This document shows, one piece after another, positions 1-11,650 of a DNA stretch of 64,000 nt. The position numbers and the translations under genes were made by a program. The notes under the pieces are model-generated. The model made no database searches and had not been told where the DNA came from. It worked only from the letters and a program-made list of their open reading frames with translations. The first letter of the stretch is position 1; each line of letters starts with the position of its first letter. This DNA comes from Epiperipatus broadwayi (Eukaryota > Onychophora > Udeonychophora > Euonychophora > Peripatidae). The stretch covers positions 3,102,001-3,166,000 of the forward strand of contig JAQFVV010012446.1 in the NCBI GenBank assembly GCA_028023455.1, read 5' to 3'.

Positions 1-205
1 ATTTGAAAATTTTAGTGATATGGGTTTAGGAGAAATGAAAAATCTAAGTTATATAGATTATAAATTTATAAATGTCTGAGAAATTGGATTGGTTAAGAAA
101 CTGAATTAGACATATTCTTAAGAGATACAAAAAAGAAATAAACAAATATATAATAAAGATCAAAGATTAAATAAAAGTGATATCAAAATGTTTAATTAAC
201 AATAC
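1..205 (+). pseudogene. Decayed coding fragment, unknown retroelement-like
   Basis: One plus-strand frame reads as plausible protein (G-L-G-E-M-K-N-L, then I-D-Y-K-F-I-N-V, then K-R-N-K-Q-I-Y-N-K-D-Q-R-L) interrupted by several stops. The amino-acid mix is protein-like, unlike most AT-rich frames here. I do not recognise the family; a decayed retroelement ORF is the likeliest source. It may continue to the left of the window. Confidence 0.3.
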
Positions 206-637
206 TGTCAATTCTCACAATATATGGCAATAACCCGATTGCAACTCTTAATTGTAGATTCAGATTATTTTTTCTCTTTTTTTAACGTATATTTTATGAA
301 AAAAATAACATAAATTTATTGATTTTATTAATTTGCTGGGTATCGTATTCAACTATCTACAAGTGGCAGATAAATGAAATGATCTTCCGATAGCAGAATT
401 AACCAAGAAGCATCAATAAGCAATGCTACGTATTATTTCAGAACCAGTCTTTTCTGTATCCTTTTCTAACTTTTTATCGTATTACCCTTTTTTTTCATCT
501 TGTCACCTTAATGCTGTATTCAGTCATATGAGCCTTTCAAGTAACCATCTGCACAACCTCTCATGCCATTGACCATTTCCCTACACTAATTGTGACAACA
601 GGGTTGAGCTTTTAAGAGATTACATTTACATTCATTA

Positions 638-776
638 ATTCTTAATACAATAGGCTTCAATGTATAAAGGCAAAATTACTAAATTCTAAATCTTAATATT
701 GGCTAAGCGCTTTCAGAGCCTAAGATTTAGAATTTAGTAATTTTGCCTATATACGTTGAAGCATATTGTATTAATT
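638..776. repeat. Fold-back hairpin, arms about 57 bp
   Basis: The arm at 638-696 (cttaatacaataggcttc onward) is repeated in inverted orientation at 720-776, with a 23-bp loop. The arms keep the same order of blocks (tacaat..gcttcaa..aggcaaaattactaaattctaaatc) with a few mismatches. No coding potential is seen. It probably belongs to the fold-back elements common in this window, but I could not assign it to a family. Confidence 0.6.
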
Positions 777-888
777 ACGAAGAACTGGTGAAACAAATTT
801 ATTATTCATTAATTATATGTGTGGCAACTTGATTCTAGTTTTTTCCTATCTATTAATGCAACTATTATTTTATTCAAAGATTGTATGA

Positions 889-1735
889 TGAACTATTTCC
901 ATCATCTAACATTAAATCATGAATGTCTTGAGAAAAATTTTAAACTTCATTTAAATTTTCCAATTACGTTTAACTACTAGTAATAACGCACAGGTTAGTA
1001 TACAAAGTTTTGAATATTATTATTCTCCTCTCTTCTTCAGGTGTTGACCTGTCCAGGGACAGTATAAGAATCGAACTTGGACCTTTAATTCTTGAACATT
1101 GAATTTTAAGGAAATGCTCCATCCAACTGAACCATCCTGCTAAAGGCAACAATTAGAAGAAATTTATAGATTTATATATGAGATTCCGCCTGATTTTCCA
1201 ATTTTTTCCTAAGAGCAAAGTCAATTAATGGCTTTCAAATGTTAAGTATTGTCACACTAGGTTGATTTATAGGTTATTTGCCATTGTCATGTGAGTAGTC
1301 TTTTTTAAATTTTCTTTTTTGTAATTTTCCTTATCTGTCCAATATTTTTGTATTGCCTCATATTAAACATATATGTTCATTGGTACATACATGGTCTGCT
1401 ACTTTAGATACATAAATATATGATTTCTACCGATTGTTGTCTTTGGCAGAATGGCTCCGTTGAATAGAGCATTTCCTTAAAATTCAGTCTTCAAGATTTC
1501 CCATGCTAGTACTGTCATTGGTCAGGCCAGCAACACCTGAAGAAGAGAGTAGAATTATACCACTCAAAACTTCGTGTACTAACCTGTATGCTAATACTAA
1601 TAGTTTAATATAATTAGAAAATTTAAATGAAATTTTTCTACAGATATTCATGATTTACCAGTAGATTAATGGAAATAGTTCACTAAAAAAATACAAATAA
1701 AATGGCATCATCACAAACCTTCAGGCAATCAATAA
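889..1735. mobile_element. Family D SINE, inverted pair (D1, D2)
   Basis: Two copies of a tRNA-headed SINE lie head to head: D1 on the minus strand (889-1147) and D2 on the plus strand (1447-1735), with about 300 bp between. Each has a tRNA-like head with box A (TGGTTCAGTTGG in D1) and, in D1, box B (AGTTCGATTC), then a body with CTGAAGAAGAG and a later CAAAAC. The D2 head is degraded. The outer ends match the ends of copy D4 (ccatcatct and catcatcacaaa.cttcaggca). Confidence 0.6.
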
Positions 1736-1929
1736 TGGTAATCTATGGCTTCAATTCAAACTTTTGGGAAATTAGTTTGTCCATTAAAAATTACTACTCC
1801 ATGTTGATTTTATCAGCAATTAAATATTACAACTTCTAATTTTGATTACCAAACTTCTCTTATATTGAGACATGAAATTCTTTTTAACAAGTGTATTGTG
1901 GGGTAACATATATATGTTTCTGAGGTCAC

Positions 1930-3170
1930 TAAAAAAAATTTGACTGGTTCTCTTAACAATGATCATATTATTAGGATTAAAAGTAAAATAATAAAACGAA
2001 TGTGGGGTTTCTTAAGGAAGAAGTTCAATAATTGACAAGAACATTTAAAAATGATTATAAGATTAAAATTACAAAGATATAGTTTTTTGCTGAATAATCA
2101 CTTTAAATCTTTTTTTAATGTAACATGAAAAGCAATATCATACATAAGGCTATTAAACCCATGGAGGACACTTTCTTACATAATAATAATTATATTTCCA
2201 ATGGATAATTTCATTGCCATAAAAATAATACAAGAATTCAATTGTTGACATTTAATGATATATACATTCATACTACCTATTTAGTTAAAAGATGTAATCA
2301 GAGTTAAACAAATTTAGTGAAATTAGAATATCTTTTAATAATCTTAAAAGTGGAATAGTCCTCTGAAATATCTTTAAAACTACTAGAATTTTTTAGGAAT
2401 AAATGAACTCATGAAGTCACATCATCTGATTGATATTAAGGATACTGGTATTGTTTCAATTTGTCCGAATAAAAATAGAAAAGAGCATAGAAATAAAAAT
2501 TAGCATGAATTATTAGCGATTAACTAGAATAGAAATATTTTCAAGGATTTTATAGTTTTAGAAAATCAAGAAGCATTACAGATATAAATTTTATTGCCAA
2601 TTAAATGCAAAAAATGTGACATATATTGCTTTCATTGAATTTGATTTGGATTTAATTGATTAAAAAGATTTATGATAAAGTTTGAAAATAACTATCCACT
2701 AAATTTCATTAATGTTATTCAATTTCTACGTGATGGAACAAGAGAAAGTGTTATTATTGCTAGTGGAAAATCTACGAGATTAGAAATAAGAAATACTAAA
2801 CATCACATGACCATTCTTTATGCTTACACAAGTTGTTTACACAAAGGCTAAACTCTCTATACAGTATAGTTAGCTAATAAGGTAAAAGATGGCTGCTGGA
2901 GGGTTGCATTAGATCCTAATATCTATGTGCAGTGCTCTCAGATCTAAGGCTCCTCATTGATGAAAGCCACAAGCTAAATACTAGTTTGGAAATATTGGAT
3001 GAGTAGGCACCATAGATAGGGACATTATGTACAAACTTTCCATCCATTGATTACTCTGGCTTACACTGGGTGGCACTACTGTGTGGAAAGTTTAGCCTCT
3101 GAGAAATAAGAACTCGTATTGAACAGGAATGTATATCCTACACTGTTTCCATTTCCATATCGGAAACTAT
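1930..3170 (+). pseudogene. Decayed non-LTR reverse transcriptase, split by family A
   Basis: Between about 2480 and 2810 the plus strand reads as a broken LINE RT. Y-I-A-F-I-E-F-D-L-D is like RT motif A, and further on F-L-R-D-G-T-R-E-S-V is like the segment before motif B. At 2793-3101 a family A retroposon interrupts the frame. After it the sequence reads R-I-E-Q-E-C-I, like the family G-V-x-Q-G-C-I-L-S-P motif. Several stops are present. The clade (CR1/Jockey-like versus another) cannot be set. 1930-2470 has shorter protein-like pieces of uncertain relation. Confidence 0.4.
2793..3101. mobile_element. Family A fold-back retroposon, copy A1
   Basis: This 309-bp element is flanked by a perfect 11-bp target-site duplication, AGAAATAAGAA (2782-2792 and 3102-3112). 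It starts with the family terminus ctaaacatcacatga and a short inverted stretch (aaactctctatacagta), and ends with the opposite-strand version (tactgtgtggaaagttt). The body carries a degraded core, CATTGATGAAAGCCACAAGCTAAATAC, where other copies have CTGACGAAGGCCACAAGCCAGAAAC. It sits inside a decayed RT. Confidence 0.75.
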
Positions 3171-3837
3171 AAGAAACAAACTGTGAAAAATTTTATATAG
3201 GTTTGATGTACTTAAAAGCACAAGCAAAACTTTCTCTTATTGGCATCTATATTTATAGTACGTCGATAACTTGCCAATTCAAGACATAACTTACTTAGTG
3301 CTCCCAACATAAAATTGTTTTTAATATTTTGAATGCAACCCACAAAAACTTATTTTAATAATATTTAAAAATTCAAGTGCATTTTCTTCACCAATAACAG
3401 ATTAAAAATCTTCAACAATTTTTAACTTGAATAATTAATTCGTTTAAAAAAAAAATCAATTTAAACATTTTGGTAGATTTTTAAGTAGCAGACTTGAGTG
3501 TTAAGAGAAAACGTAGAGTCAATATTCTATTATTTAATGAGTTAAATGATAGAATGTTTTAACACTAGTTCAACTACCTTAATTGTACATAGGGTTATTT
3601 TGCCTAATTTATTGTATGAGAATGAGATGCAGTCTCCTATTGATATAACATGCTGTGTCCAGCGGCACTCTATTGCTTGCTGGATTGCAAATATCAATAA
3701 CCCAAATATATAATAATTAATGAGGCAGCTTGGCAATTTAAATAACGAGAATTCATTTACAGTTATATATGAGTTAATCACTCTTGTTATATACAAAAAT
3801 ATGACTATTATACACACGCTATATTATATATAAATAA

Positions 3838-4078
3838 GGGCCCGAAGGCATAACAAAATAATAATGAGCTCAATACGACCTGTTTCATAGTTCCTAGGTT
3901 TACTTTGGAACGTCCAGAGGTAAACCTCTCCGCAAGGCTAAGTGAAGGAAGGAGCTAACTGGAGCACCCGAGGAAATGGCACATATGCATTTCAAGAGCT
4001 TCACTTAGCAAGAGTCTTGTCTCAGTTCAATTCTAGATCTAGTATTTCTCTCTCCTTGTTTTTAGAGTAACCTCCCTT
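3838..4078. other. Unidentified moderately GC stretch
   Basis: This stretch is less AT-rich than its surroundings (for example gtccagaggtaaacctctcc and cacccgaggaaatggcac) and leads straight into a tandem duplication. No ORF, RNA fold or family was recognised. A fragment of a repeat is likely. Confidence 0.25.
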
Positions 4079-4540
4079 GATTGGCCATCCGCTGCCCACA
4101 TGGTGGTCATTTCTTTAGTTACTATTCGATCCCTGAGTAGATAATGCCATGACTTTAGAATTGTCTATTTTAAGCAATGGCTTTGTTTACATTATCTTAA
4201 TCCTTCTTGATAAATTACTTTATAGTTTCTCCTTAATTAAACTATTTAATTAATCTATGCTTTATCAATTATTGTGAATGCCCTTGGCATCCACACACAT
4301 ACTTTTAGTGATTGGCCATCCGCTGCCCACATGGTGGTCATTTCTTTAGTTACTATTCGATCCCTGAGTAGATAATGCCATGACTTTAGAATTGTCTATT
4401 TTAAGCAATGGCTTTGTTTACATTATCTTAATCCTTCTTGATAAATTACTTTATAGTTTCTCCTTAATTAAACTATTTAATTAATCTATGCTTTATCAAT
4501 TATTGTGAATGCCCTTGGCATCCACACACATACTTTTAGT
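4079..4540. repeat. Perfect two-copy tandem duplication, 231-bp unit
   Basis: Copy 1 is 4079-4309 and copy 2 is 4310-4540. Reading base by base I saw no difference between them. The unit starts gattggccatccgctgccc and ends cacacatacttttagt. No ORF lies within it. Full identity in such a decayed region means a very recent duplication or an assembly artefact. Confidence 0.9.
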
Positions 4541-5159
4541 TTAGTGTTAATATATCATTTATTACTTATAATACACAATTAGCAATCCGTTTAGTTTTAC
4601 ATTTATAATTATTAACTAGTAATACATATTTTGTGTATACGTACATATACACACACACATTTAGCATAACATAAAAGCACTAGAGAAATTTTGTGTAAGA
4701 ATATTCTAGAACATTCCATGCTGGAAAATGGACATGATGTTACTGTATCTTTTATTGTCATAGCACTCATTAGGGTGAGCATATGAAATAAATAAAAGGT
4801 AACAGACATTGTAAAAAAAAATATTTTATAGAGAACTTGAGAAGAGTTTATATGGGAGAAGTAAATGATATTTATGTTATAAGAATTATCTTAAACATAG
4901 TTCAATGCTTTTATTAGAAGAATACAATAGAATAAAACAATAATGGAGAACAATAATTAAGTAAAGTAATGAAATCTTTCAAAAAGTAAAATTTATCACA
5001 AAAAAAAAAAAATGAAAAGATAAATTTTGGACCTGTTATGTTTGGCTGAATTGTAGAGTTCGGACTCAAACCAACAGTAATATCAAAAAAAATATGAACA
5101 CTCAATAAATATAGATGTACATAGATAAACATAGTTAATACTGTGCTGGTCATGCCAAA

Positions 5160-5650
5160 TGATTGTACTCACTTCCATCTGTATATATTAGCTTGCCTTG
5201 TGAGTTCTAGTCTTGACTCTTCCGGCTGTATAAGACAGTTTGCCTTGAGTCTGCCATAGTTGTAGCAGCTTCCAGCCCTATCTTGGACTTGCCTCACTTC
5301 ATAGATGTATTGGTAGTGAATATTAGAAACACCTTCGCTGTTGGAAGTGGTTTCAATGGTGAGCACATTCAGTCATTCAGGTTAGACAGACATTTTCTGG
5401 CTTGCCTCCAAAAAGACTGACAATAATCAATCCCCTACCTTACTGGCAGCAGTTGGATTCGGAGAGCCTAACCAATGGTAGGATTTTTTATACATGTCTA
5501 CACATTGGCTATACTTGATTTTACCCTTTGGCCATGTTTACCCATTGATTAACCACATGTTTACACATTGGTTAGCGGCAATGAGTACTCAATCCAATCA
5601 GATAAGGAAGGAATCTGGACTAGTCTACTTCTGAAGGCAAGGTCAGATAT
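5160..5650 (-). mobile_element. Possible solo LTR with promoter elements
   Basis: On the minus strand this stretch has several CCAAT-type boxes (near 5471, 5513 and 5572), a TATAAAAAA box (5484-5493 complement) and, downstream, a GC-richer transcribed-like segment with GGCAAGTCCAAGATAGGGC. This layout resembles U3 and R of an LTR retrotransposon. No second LTR, target-site duplication or primer site was found, so this is a suggestion. A 65-codon minus ORF in it shows no domain. Confidence 0.35.
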
Positions 5651-5819
5651 GATAGGAGCATATGTGGTATAGTTTGTAAAACCATTGCAAAACTTATCTT
5701 TAACTTTTTCTTAACACTCTTTTTCATCTGGAATAAAAATGGTCATAAACCTTACAAATGGCTACTGGTAAAAGTTGAGCATGTGGTGTCACAGTGAACT
5801 GCCAGCAGCACCAACACCA

Positions 5820-6450
5820 ATGTTATATAGTAACATACTTTAGCTATTCACCACAAAAATATAGAAAATATAATATGAAATAATAGATAATTGGTTTGTG
5901 TGCAATTTAATTTAATATCAAATGGATTTTTGTTCACAAATGAACCTTCTCAAGATGCCATTTTTAAAACTTAATCATGTGACAATAAACGTTCTACAGC
6001 TTTATACACTCTCTAGTGCTCATCATAATTCGATTGATTAAGTGTTTATAAGTTTTTGACAACATTATGATCATATAACTTAGTAGAAATGGGCTATAAG
6101 AAACAAAATATGATTGTATGTTTCATATTTTAATCAATAATGGAACAATGCTCTAATATTAAATTTTATTTAAAATGAATGAAAACTATTGCTAAAATGT
6201 TTGAAATGATTCAAATTGCATATGGCAGTGAAGTCATAAGTTGCAAGAAGATTTCATGATAATCCGGAAGAGCATTGAAGATGATTGATGAAGGTACAAA
6301 ACCTGTCATATTTCATGTCATAACTTGTGATCTAGATATATTAGCTACCTAAACTTTTAGTGGTGAATAATTAAACTATGTTGCTACATAACATGGACTG
6401 ATTCAAAGATGACATTGCAAACAGCTTGGAGAGAAAATCATTCACCTTTT
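5820..6450. repeat. Family J dispersed repeat, copy 1
   Basis: Blocks such as tagctattcaccac.aaaa, atttcat.tcataacttgtgat, gaagagcattgaagat and cagcttggagagaaaatcattcacc recur in the same order at 36530-36900 and 54240-54720. The copies are strongly diverged and have no coding frame. It looks like an old non-autonomous element with partly inverted structure. Boundaries are approximate. Confidence 0.5.
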
Positions 6451-7330
6451 GGAGCATACTGTATATATATAAATCTTTTTTAGGAGTCACACACACCAAA
6501 AAAATACAAAAACAACCACAAGCATTTGTATTAACAAAGATTATAATGTTTGTGGTGCATTTACCCATGACTACAGTGAGAAAAACACATTTAATCTAAA
6601 CTAATTTATTAACGAGTATTTATTATTCGTTATACAAACAAAACTAGAATATTTTCAAACTTTAAATATAATTACATACAGAAAATGCAATTACAGGTTT
6701 CTAAAAATCTCTGTACCCTCCTCAAATATTGTCCGACAATTACTGCCTCATTTACTGAATGGCCTTTCCACAACTATTCAAAATATACTACAAGTTCCCT
6801 AAAGTTACAAACCTTACGAGCCATGAAGGCTTAAATAAATCAAAAAATAAAATCAGGATGAAATACTAGTTGAATTTTGGTACCTTTAAATTCTGAAATA
6901 TCTGGGTTTATTCCCGTGCAGAAACTATGACTTGTCCCCGACGATACCAGTTACAAGCATCATAGCGCTTCCATGACCAAGGAGGAAAAAAGCACTTAAC
7001 TCTGCAATCCAGAATTTTTATAGTCTGCCATTTATTTGTTCCCTTATTGGAAATTTTCCATTCTTTACATTCCTTTGTGAAAACACTGAATTGAGTTCAC
7101 TTTCTGGATCCACTATTTCATATGATTTTATCTTTTCCCTAATTAGATCCAACTTTAGTCTTTTGTTTTTTTCACTCAGTCTGAAAAACCTTTTAATTAT
7201 GCAATTCTATTCATTATCTTATATATACACACTTATTCCTATGAAAATTTCCATTATCATGGATTAACACAATTTTAACTTCTGAGCATTCTTATTGCTT
7301 TTAATTAATATTTATTGAAAGTAAAATACT

Positions 7331-10170
7331 TCACTCCATGGAGTGTTGGAAATGTTTCTTGTACATAATCCATCTTACTGGTTTTCTTTTTATGCACACA
7401 GGTCTGGGAGATTTATTTATTTCGAGTTTTGCTTGAATTTCTTCTGCAATTTCATCACTGCTTTACTTGATTAACTGTTTTTCCTCTGTCTTTCTTCCTG
7501 TATTGCTTCTTTCATCACTCTCCTCCTTCTGCACATATGCATCTTGCAATATTTCCAGCTGCAATTCATCTGGCTCTCTTTTTCTTATATGATTCATGTG
7601 GTGTCTGTACTTTAAATCATTAATTCCGTTAACTACATACATTTGATTTGACAATATTTTGTCTATTATTCCCTTAATCCATTTTTTCTGTATCACAGCT
7701 CCCATCCATACAGGCTCCCTACTCCAAATGATTTACTTGGCTTAACATTTGGAACACTAATCTTTATCACTAGAATGCAAAACTGCCAACTTAATCCTTA
7801 GTTTATGTCCACCATTAATTCTGCTGGATATTTTCCTGTTGTTGTAGATAATGTCTTACATTTCTACATTGCTCATTTTTTTTTAAATCTCTGCTAATCC
7901 ATTTGCTTGAAAGTGATATGGAGGTGTGCACACGTAAATTCTTCTCCAGTAAAACCTGCTCTGTTATCTGACACAACCACTTCTGGAAAGCCGTGTATTA
8001 AGCAAACCATTTTCAAACACTTAATAGTCTCCTAGGGCACTAGTATCTTTCACTATATGCTCTTCTAACCATCTCGAGAATGCATCTGTAATTATCAGTG
8101 GCAATTTTCTATTCACCGGTCCTGCGGAATCAATACACACTCTCTCCCAGGCTTTTGTTGCCTTCGGCCAAGATGCAAAACATTTCATCAGTAATGCACC
8201 TTCTAACTGACATGCAGAACAACCTTTAATGTAGTTTCCTATATCTGCGTTAATTTTCAGCTGCCAGACATAGCTATGCACCAGAGCTTTCGCACACTCT
8301 ATGCCAGAATACCCTTCATATAGAAGTTTTAAAATTTTATCCCTTCATATAGGCAGTATAACTACTCTATCCCCCATTACTATACACCCCTACAAACAGA
8401 TAACCTCTCTATTAACCCAAAACCCCATCACCATATAACTAGATTTAGTTTTAGGCTAACCCTTCTTAATCCAATTCATCACAATATCATACCCTTTTTT
8501 TTCCCTAGTCTATTTCTGGACTGTACTGTGTTCATGCTGACAATATAATTAACCTTAAACTCACTACTGCATATGTTTTACCTATCTGGAAATCTTGACA
8601 ATGCATCAGCAAGTGAGATTTCTTTCCCCCATTTATATTTTTAATAAATATTCATATGCAGCTAACACATTCCGCCATCGAACATACATGGACTTAAATG
8701 TTCTGGCACTGCAAGATCATTTCCTAAAATCCCCAACAAAGGCTTATGATCAATAATAATTTCAAAACTATGCTTGAAAACTTGTGATATTTTTTTTTAC
8801 TGCAAAAATAATCGTCATAGCTTTTTTGTAAATTTGTCTGTAATTATGCTCTGCTTGTGACAATGTTTCGAATGCATATGCCACAGGCTGCTCATTATTA
8901 TTTATAGGTTGAGCTAACACAGCCCCTACCCCCCAGTCTGATGCATCAGTAGTAGTCCCTGTCAAAATGCACCAATAACTTAACAGATAATAACAGCCGT
9001 TTTATTTTTTCCAAAGCCCTGTCTTGAGTTTCTGACCAAATCCAACTTTACTCTTGTGCAATAACTCATACAACAGTTTTACCACCATTGCCTTATTCTT
9101 TAAAAATGGCTCGAAAAAATTAACTAGCCCAAAAACGCCTGAAGCTGCTTTACATGTAGTCTTCAGCCTTTCCATGTTTCGGAAAGCCCCGACTTTGTCT
9201 GCTAAAGAATGTTTTCCTAACTCTTGTGCCTTCCATATACACTTTTCATGGTTTGCAGACTTTCAAGATTTTCTCCCTTAACAATTCACTATATGTCACT
9301 GTTACCAACATCTCGTCGTCATAAAGCTTAACTTGGCCTGAAAAATGTTTGGTGCTGTCGTAATTCCAAATGATAATCGATTACATTTGAACAGCCAAAA
9401 CAATGTAGTTAGCGTCAATACTCCTGCTGTTTTGTCCATAACTTTAACCTGATAATACGCAGAGTTGAGGTCCAATTTGGCAAAATACTTTGCATTAGAC
9501 AAATTCACTAAAACTTCTCTAACATTAGATACTGGATATACACTTTTATTTAAACATTTATTAATGGTTACCCGGTAATTATCACACATTCTAATTTGCC
9601 CGTTAGATTTACACCATGCCTCTTTTACACCAGATAGCACACCTTTAGCCACCAACATTTTTAACTTTTCCTTGACATTTCTTTCTGCACAAAAGTATTA
9701 ATCTTCCATGGCTTGCAAATCACTGGCCATGCTTTTTCACTTAATTCTAAATCTACCAGATTTGTTTTTATTAATCCTAAGTCCTCCACAAATAATTTGG
9801 GGTATACCGATTTAACATTTCCTGCTCCATGGAAATGTTTTTAACAATTGATGCCTTAATATGTAACTTCTCAAACCACTCTCTACTGATTATTTGCCCT
9901 TTAACAATATATATTGGCAAATAACATACTTTATTTCTATATGTAATTGGAGCATCGGCCATTCAAACTAACCCTAAAGAGTTGCCGCTTAAATCTTTCG
10001 CTTTTATATCGGTCTTTATAATTTTAACCTCTTTATAATCTTTTGCTATTTCCTCCTATTAGCTTTCAGACTCCAATGAAATACGCAAGCCACTATCAAT
10101 TTCCATTTCAAGTTCAGTGCTACCTATTTTAAGTATTAGCATATATTGATTTTGTCAGCTTGAAATCATA
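7331..10170 (-). pseudogene. pol pseudogene: PR-RT-RH-IN
   Basis: Protease: M-E-I-D-S-G-L near 10100-10080 (D-S-G active site). RT (9660-9302): motif A A-K-L-D-L-N-S-A-Y-Y-Q, motif B L-S-F-G-I-T-T-A-P, and after a frameshift motif C L-Y-D-D-E-M-L near 9310. RNase H (8965-8768): T-D-A-S-D-W-G-V-G-A-V-L-A-Q. Integrase: the zinc region reads Y-E-G-Y-S-G where the family has H-x-G-H, so both zinc histidines look lost, and C-S-A-C follows. The catalytic-core start C-I-D-S-A-G-P is at about 8130. The C-terminus (7705-7463) has H-H-M-N-H-I-R-K-R, and the tail ends near 7331. Confidence 0.8.
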
Positions 10171-10199
10171 CTCTTTAATATTCACATTGTCTTGCATCT

Positions 10200-11023
10200 C
10201 TCCCCTCTGCTTGATTATTTCTCTACTATTGTAGACTTGGGTTTTTTGAAAATTGTTGCTAAATGCCCTCTGTTGCTGCAATTAAAACAGCTTTCTTGAT
10301 GTCATTTAAAATTCTTAGTGAAATGTCATCTTACCACAGCAAAAACACTTCATTGATGATATTGGTTCACTACTATAAATTTCTCTGCAGCCTACTTTTA
10401 TTTGTTTTATAAACTGATGTTCTGCCTTCCTCATCCACTTTACTTCTAAAAGTGAGAGCTTTCTCAATAATTAACTCGTACACGATCCCTTTTTTGATAG
10501 TTAATTCATAAGATAACTCGATTGTAGTCAATAACATTTGTGATAACCTTTCATCAGCTATTCCTCATAGCAAATGGTCTAACAAAACCTGTTCACCAAT
10601 TCCCATATTAACACTTTTTTACTAGCTGGAATAACGCTATGTCAAAATCCATTATTTTTTTTTTTTGACTTCTATTTCGGAGTACCAACCTAGCGATATG
10701 CCTAAATGGTCATGGACTAAAATACTCTGTTAATTTATTAACTATCACTTCATACCATACTGCCTCTGTTATAGATCCATCCAATAACTTATTAATGATT
10801 TCAATTATTTTCCTCCCTGCCAAACACAACAAAACTGCTACCTTTCTACTATTATCACTATGGCATTCCACTGCATTCCCTACAACAAATTTCAGATATT
10901 ATCTTGCCTTACTAACATTTTACCCATCTATTATGCTATCAATCTATACAATTGTTTAACTATTCTATTCCTATTTGTACTATTGCTTTCCCTGTACTAG
11001 ATCTGAATTTCTGACTGTGCCAT
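10200..11023 (-). pseudogene. gag pseudogene with zinc knuckles
   Basis: Two zinc-knuckle motifs are readable on the minus strand: C-F-C-C-G-K-M-T-F-H (10355-10321) and C-F-N-C-S-N-R-G-H (10292-10260). The second lacks its last cysteine. They would bind element RNA in the nucleocapsid part of Gag. Upstream sequence is broken by stops, including one nine codons after the first ATG at 11023. The position between the primer site and the protease supports the call. Confidence 0.6.
11005..11023 (-). other. Primer-binding site candidate of the gypsy element
   Basis: Three bases inside the LTR end, the minus strand reads TGGCACAGTCAGAAATTC. It starts with the TGG expected for pairing to a tRNA CCA end. 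An ATG overlaps it, so the annotated gag start could be elsewhere. Confidence 0.5.
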
Positions 11024-11025
11024 TT

Positions 11026-11650
11026 TGTGGTGTATTTACTCACAACTCAAGTGAGAAAAACACACAATAAAGATAATATTAAAGAAATATGAAAAATAAG
11101 ATGATGCATTTACTTTCAGATTAAGCAGTGAATTTAATTAGATTTATACCCTGGAAAGAATAAGAAATATTTTTACCTTACAGTAAAGCAGAGTCCAACT
11201 GAGTCCTTCAATGAGTGCGCACAGTTATTTTGAGTTCAATATTCAGGCAGCTTTATCTCTTTATGGTGGCAAGGATAGAGGCATACTTTGGGATACATTT
11301 TAATTTAGGCTTTTATGGCATGACTGAAAGGAACAGATTGGAATCAGCAGTCCGTCTTTAGGTAGGTTTAGTAGGACATATTGTAGATAATATTCCACAT
11401 AGCTTGTAATTTTAGCATTCTGGCGAGATGATTAGTACTTAGCAATTAGAAGTCAGTATTTTTATTTCAGCAGAATATCTGCAGACTAATATAACTGCAT
11501 AATAATAATGAACAGAAGTAAAACAAGAAGCTGAATCAATACTCTACTCCCGTCCAACAGTCTAGATCAAGCCAATAATAATCAGTCTGAAATTTTGGAG
11601 CCATTTATATGCTCTCCTAATCTCCTGTGTAATCTTTCTTGTTTTTAATT
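11026..11650 (-). repeat. Putative 5' LTR of the gypsy element
   Basis: It ends (minus strand) CACCACA at 11026, just before the primer-binding site. About 580 bp upstream is a TATAAATGG box (complement near 11602-11611), followed by an initiator-like stretch with ATTATTATTGG. The outer (5') boundary was not pinned down. Confidence 0.55.

Larger units (their letters stand above)
6551..11650 (-). mobile_element. Decayed Ty3/gypsy LTR retrotransposon
   Basis: In minus-strand order the element has a 5' LTR (about 11650-11026), a primer-binding site, gag with zinc knuckles, protease, RT, RNase H, integrase and a C-terminal tail ending near 7331, then a 3' terminal segment ending at 6551. The pol order PR-RT-RH-IN is that of Ty3/gypsy. 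Both ends share TGTGGTG.ATTTAC and GTGAGAAAAACACA (at 6551 and 11026), then diverge. Many frameshifts and stops show it is dead. It lies downstream of the last recognised CEP78-like exon, on the same strand. Confidence 0.8.

Noticed and set aside
3542-3817. 91-codon minus-strand ORF
   Set aside because: Hydrophobic, AT-driven composition, no domain and no splice-phase link to the CEP78-like gene.
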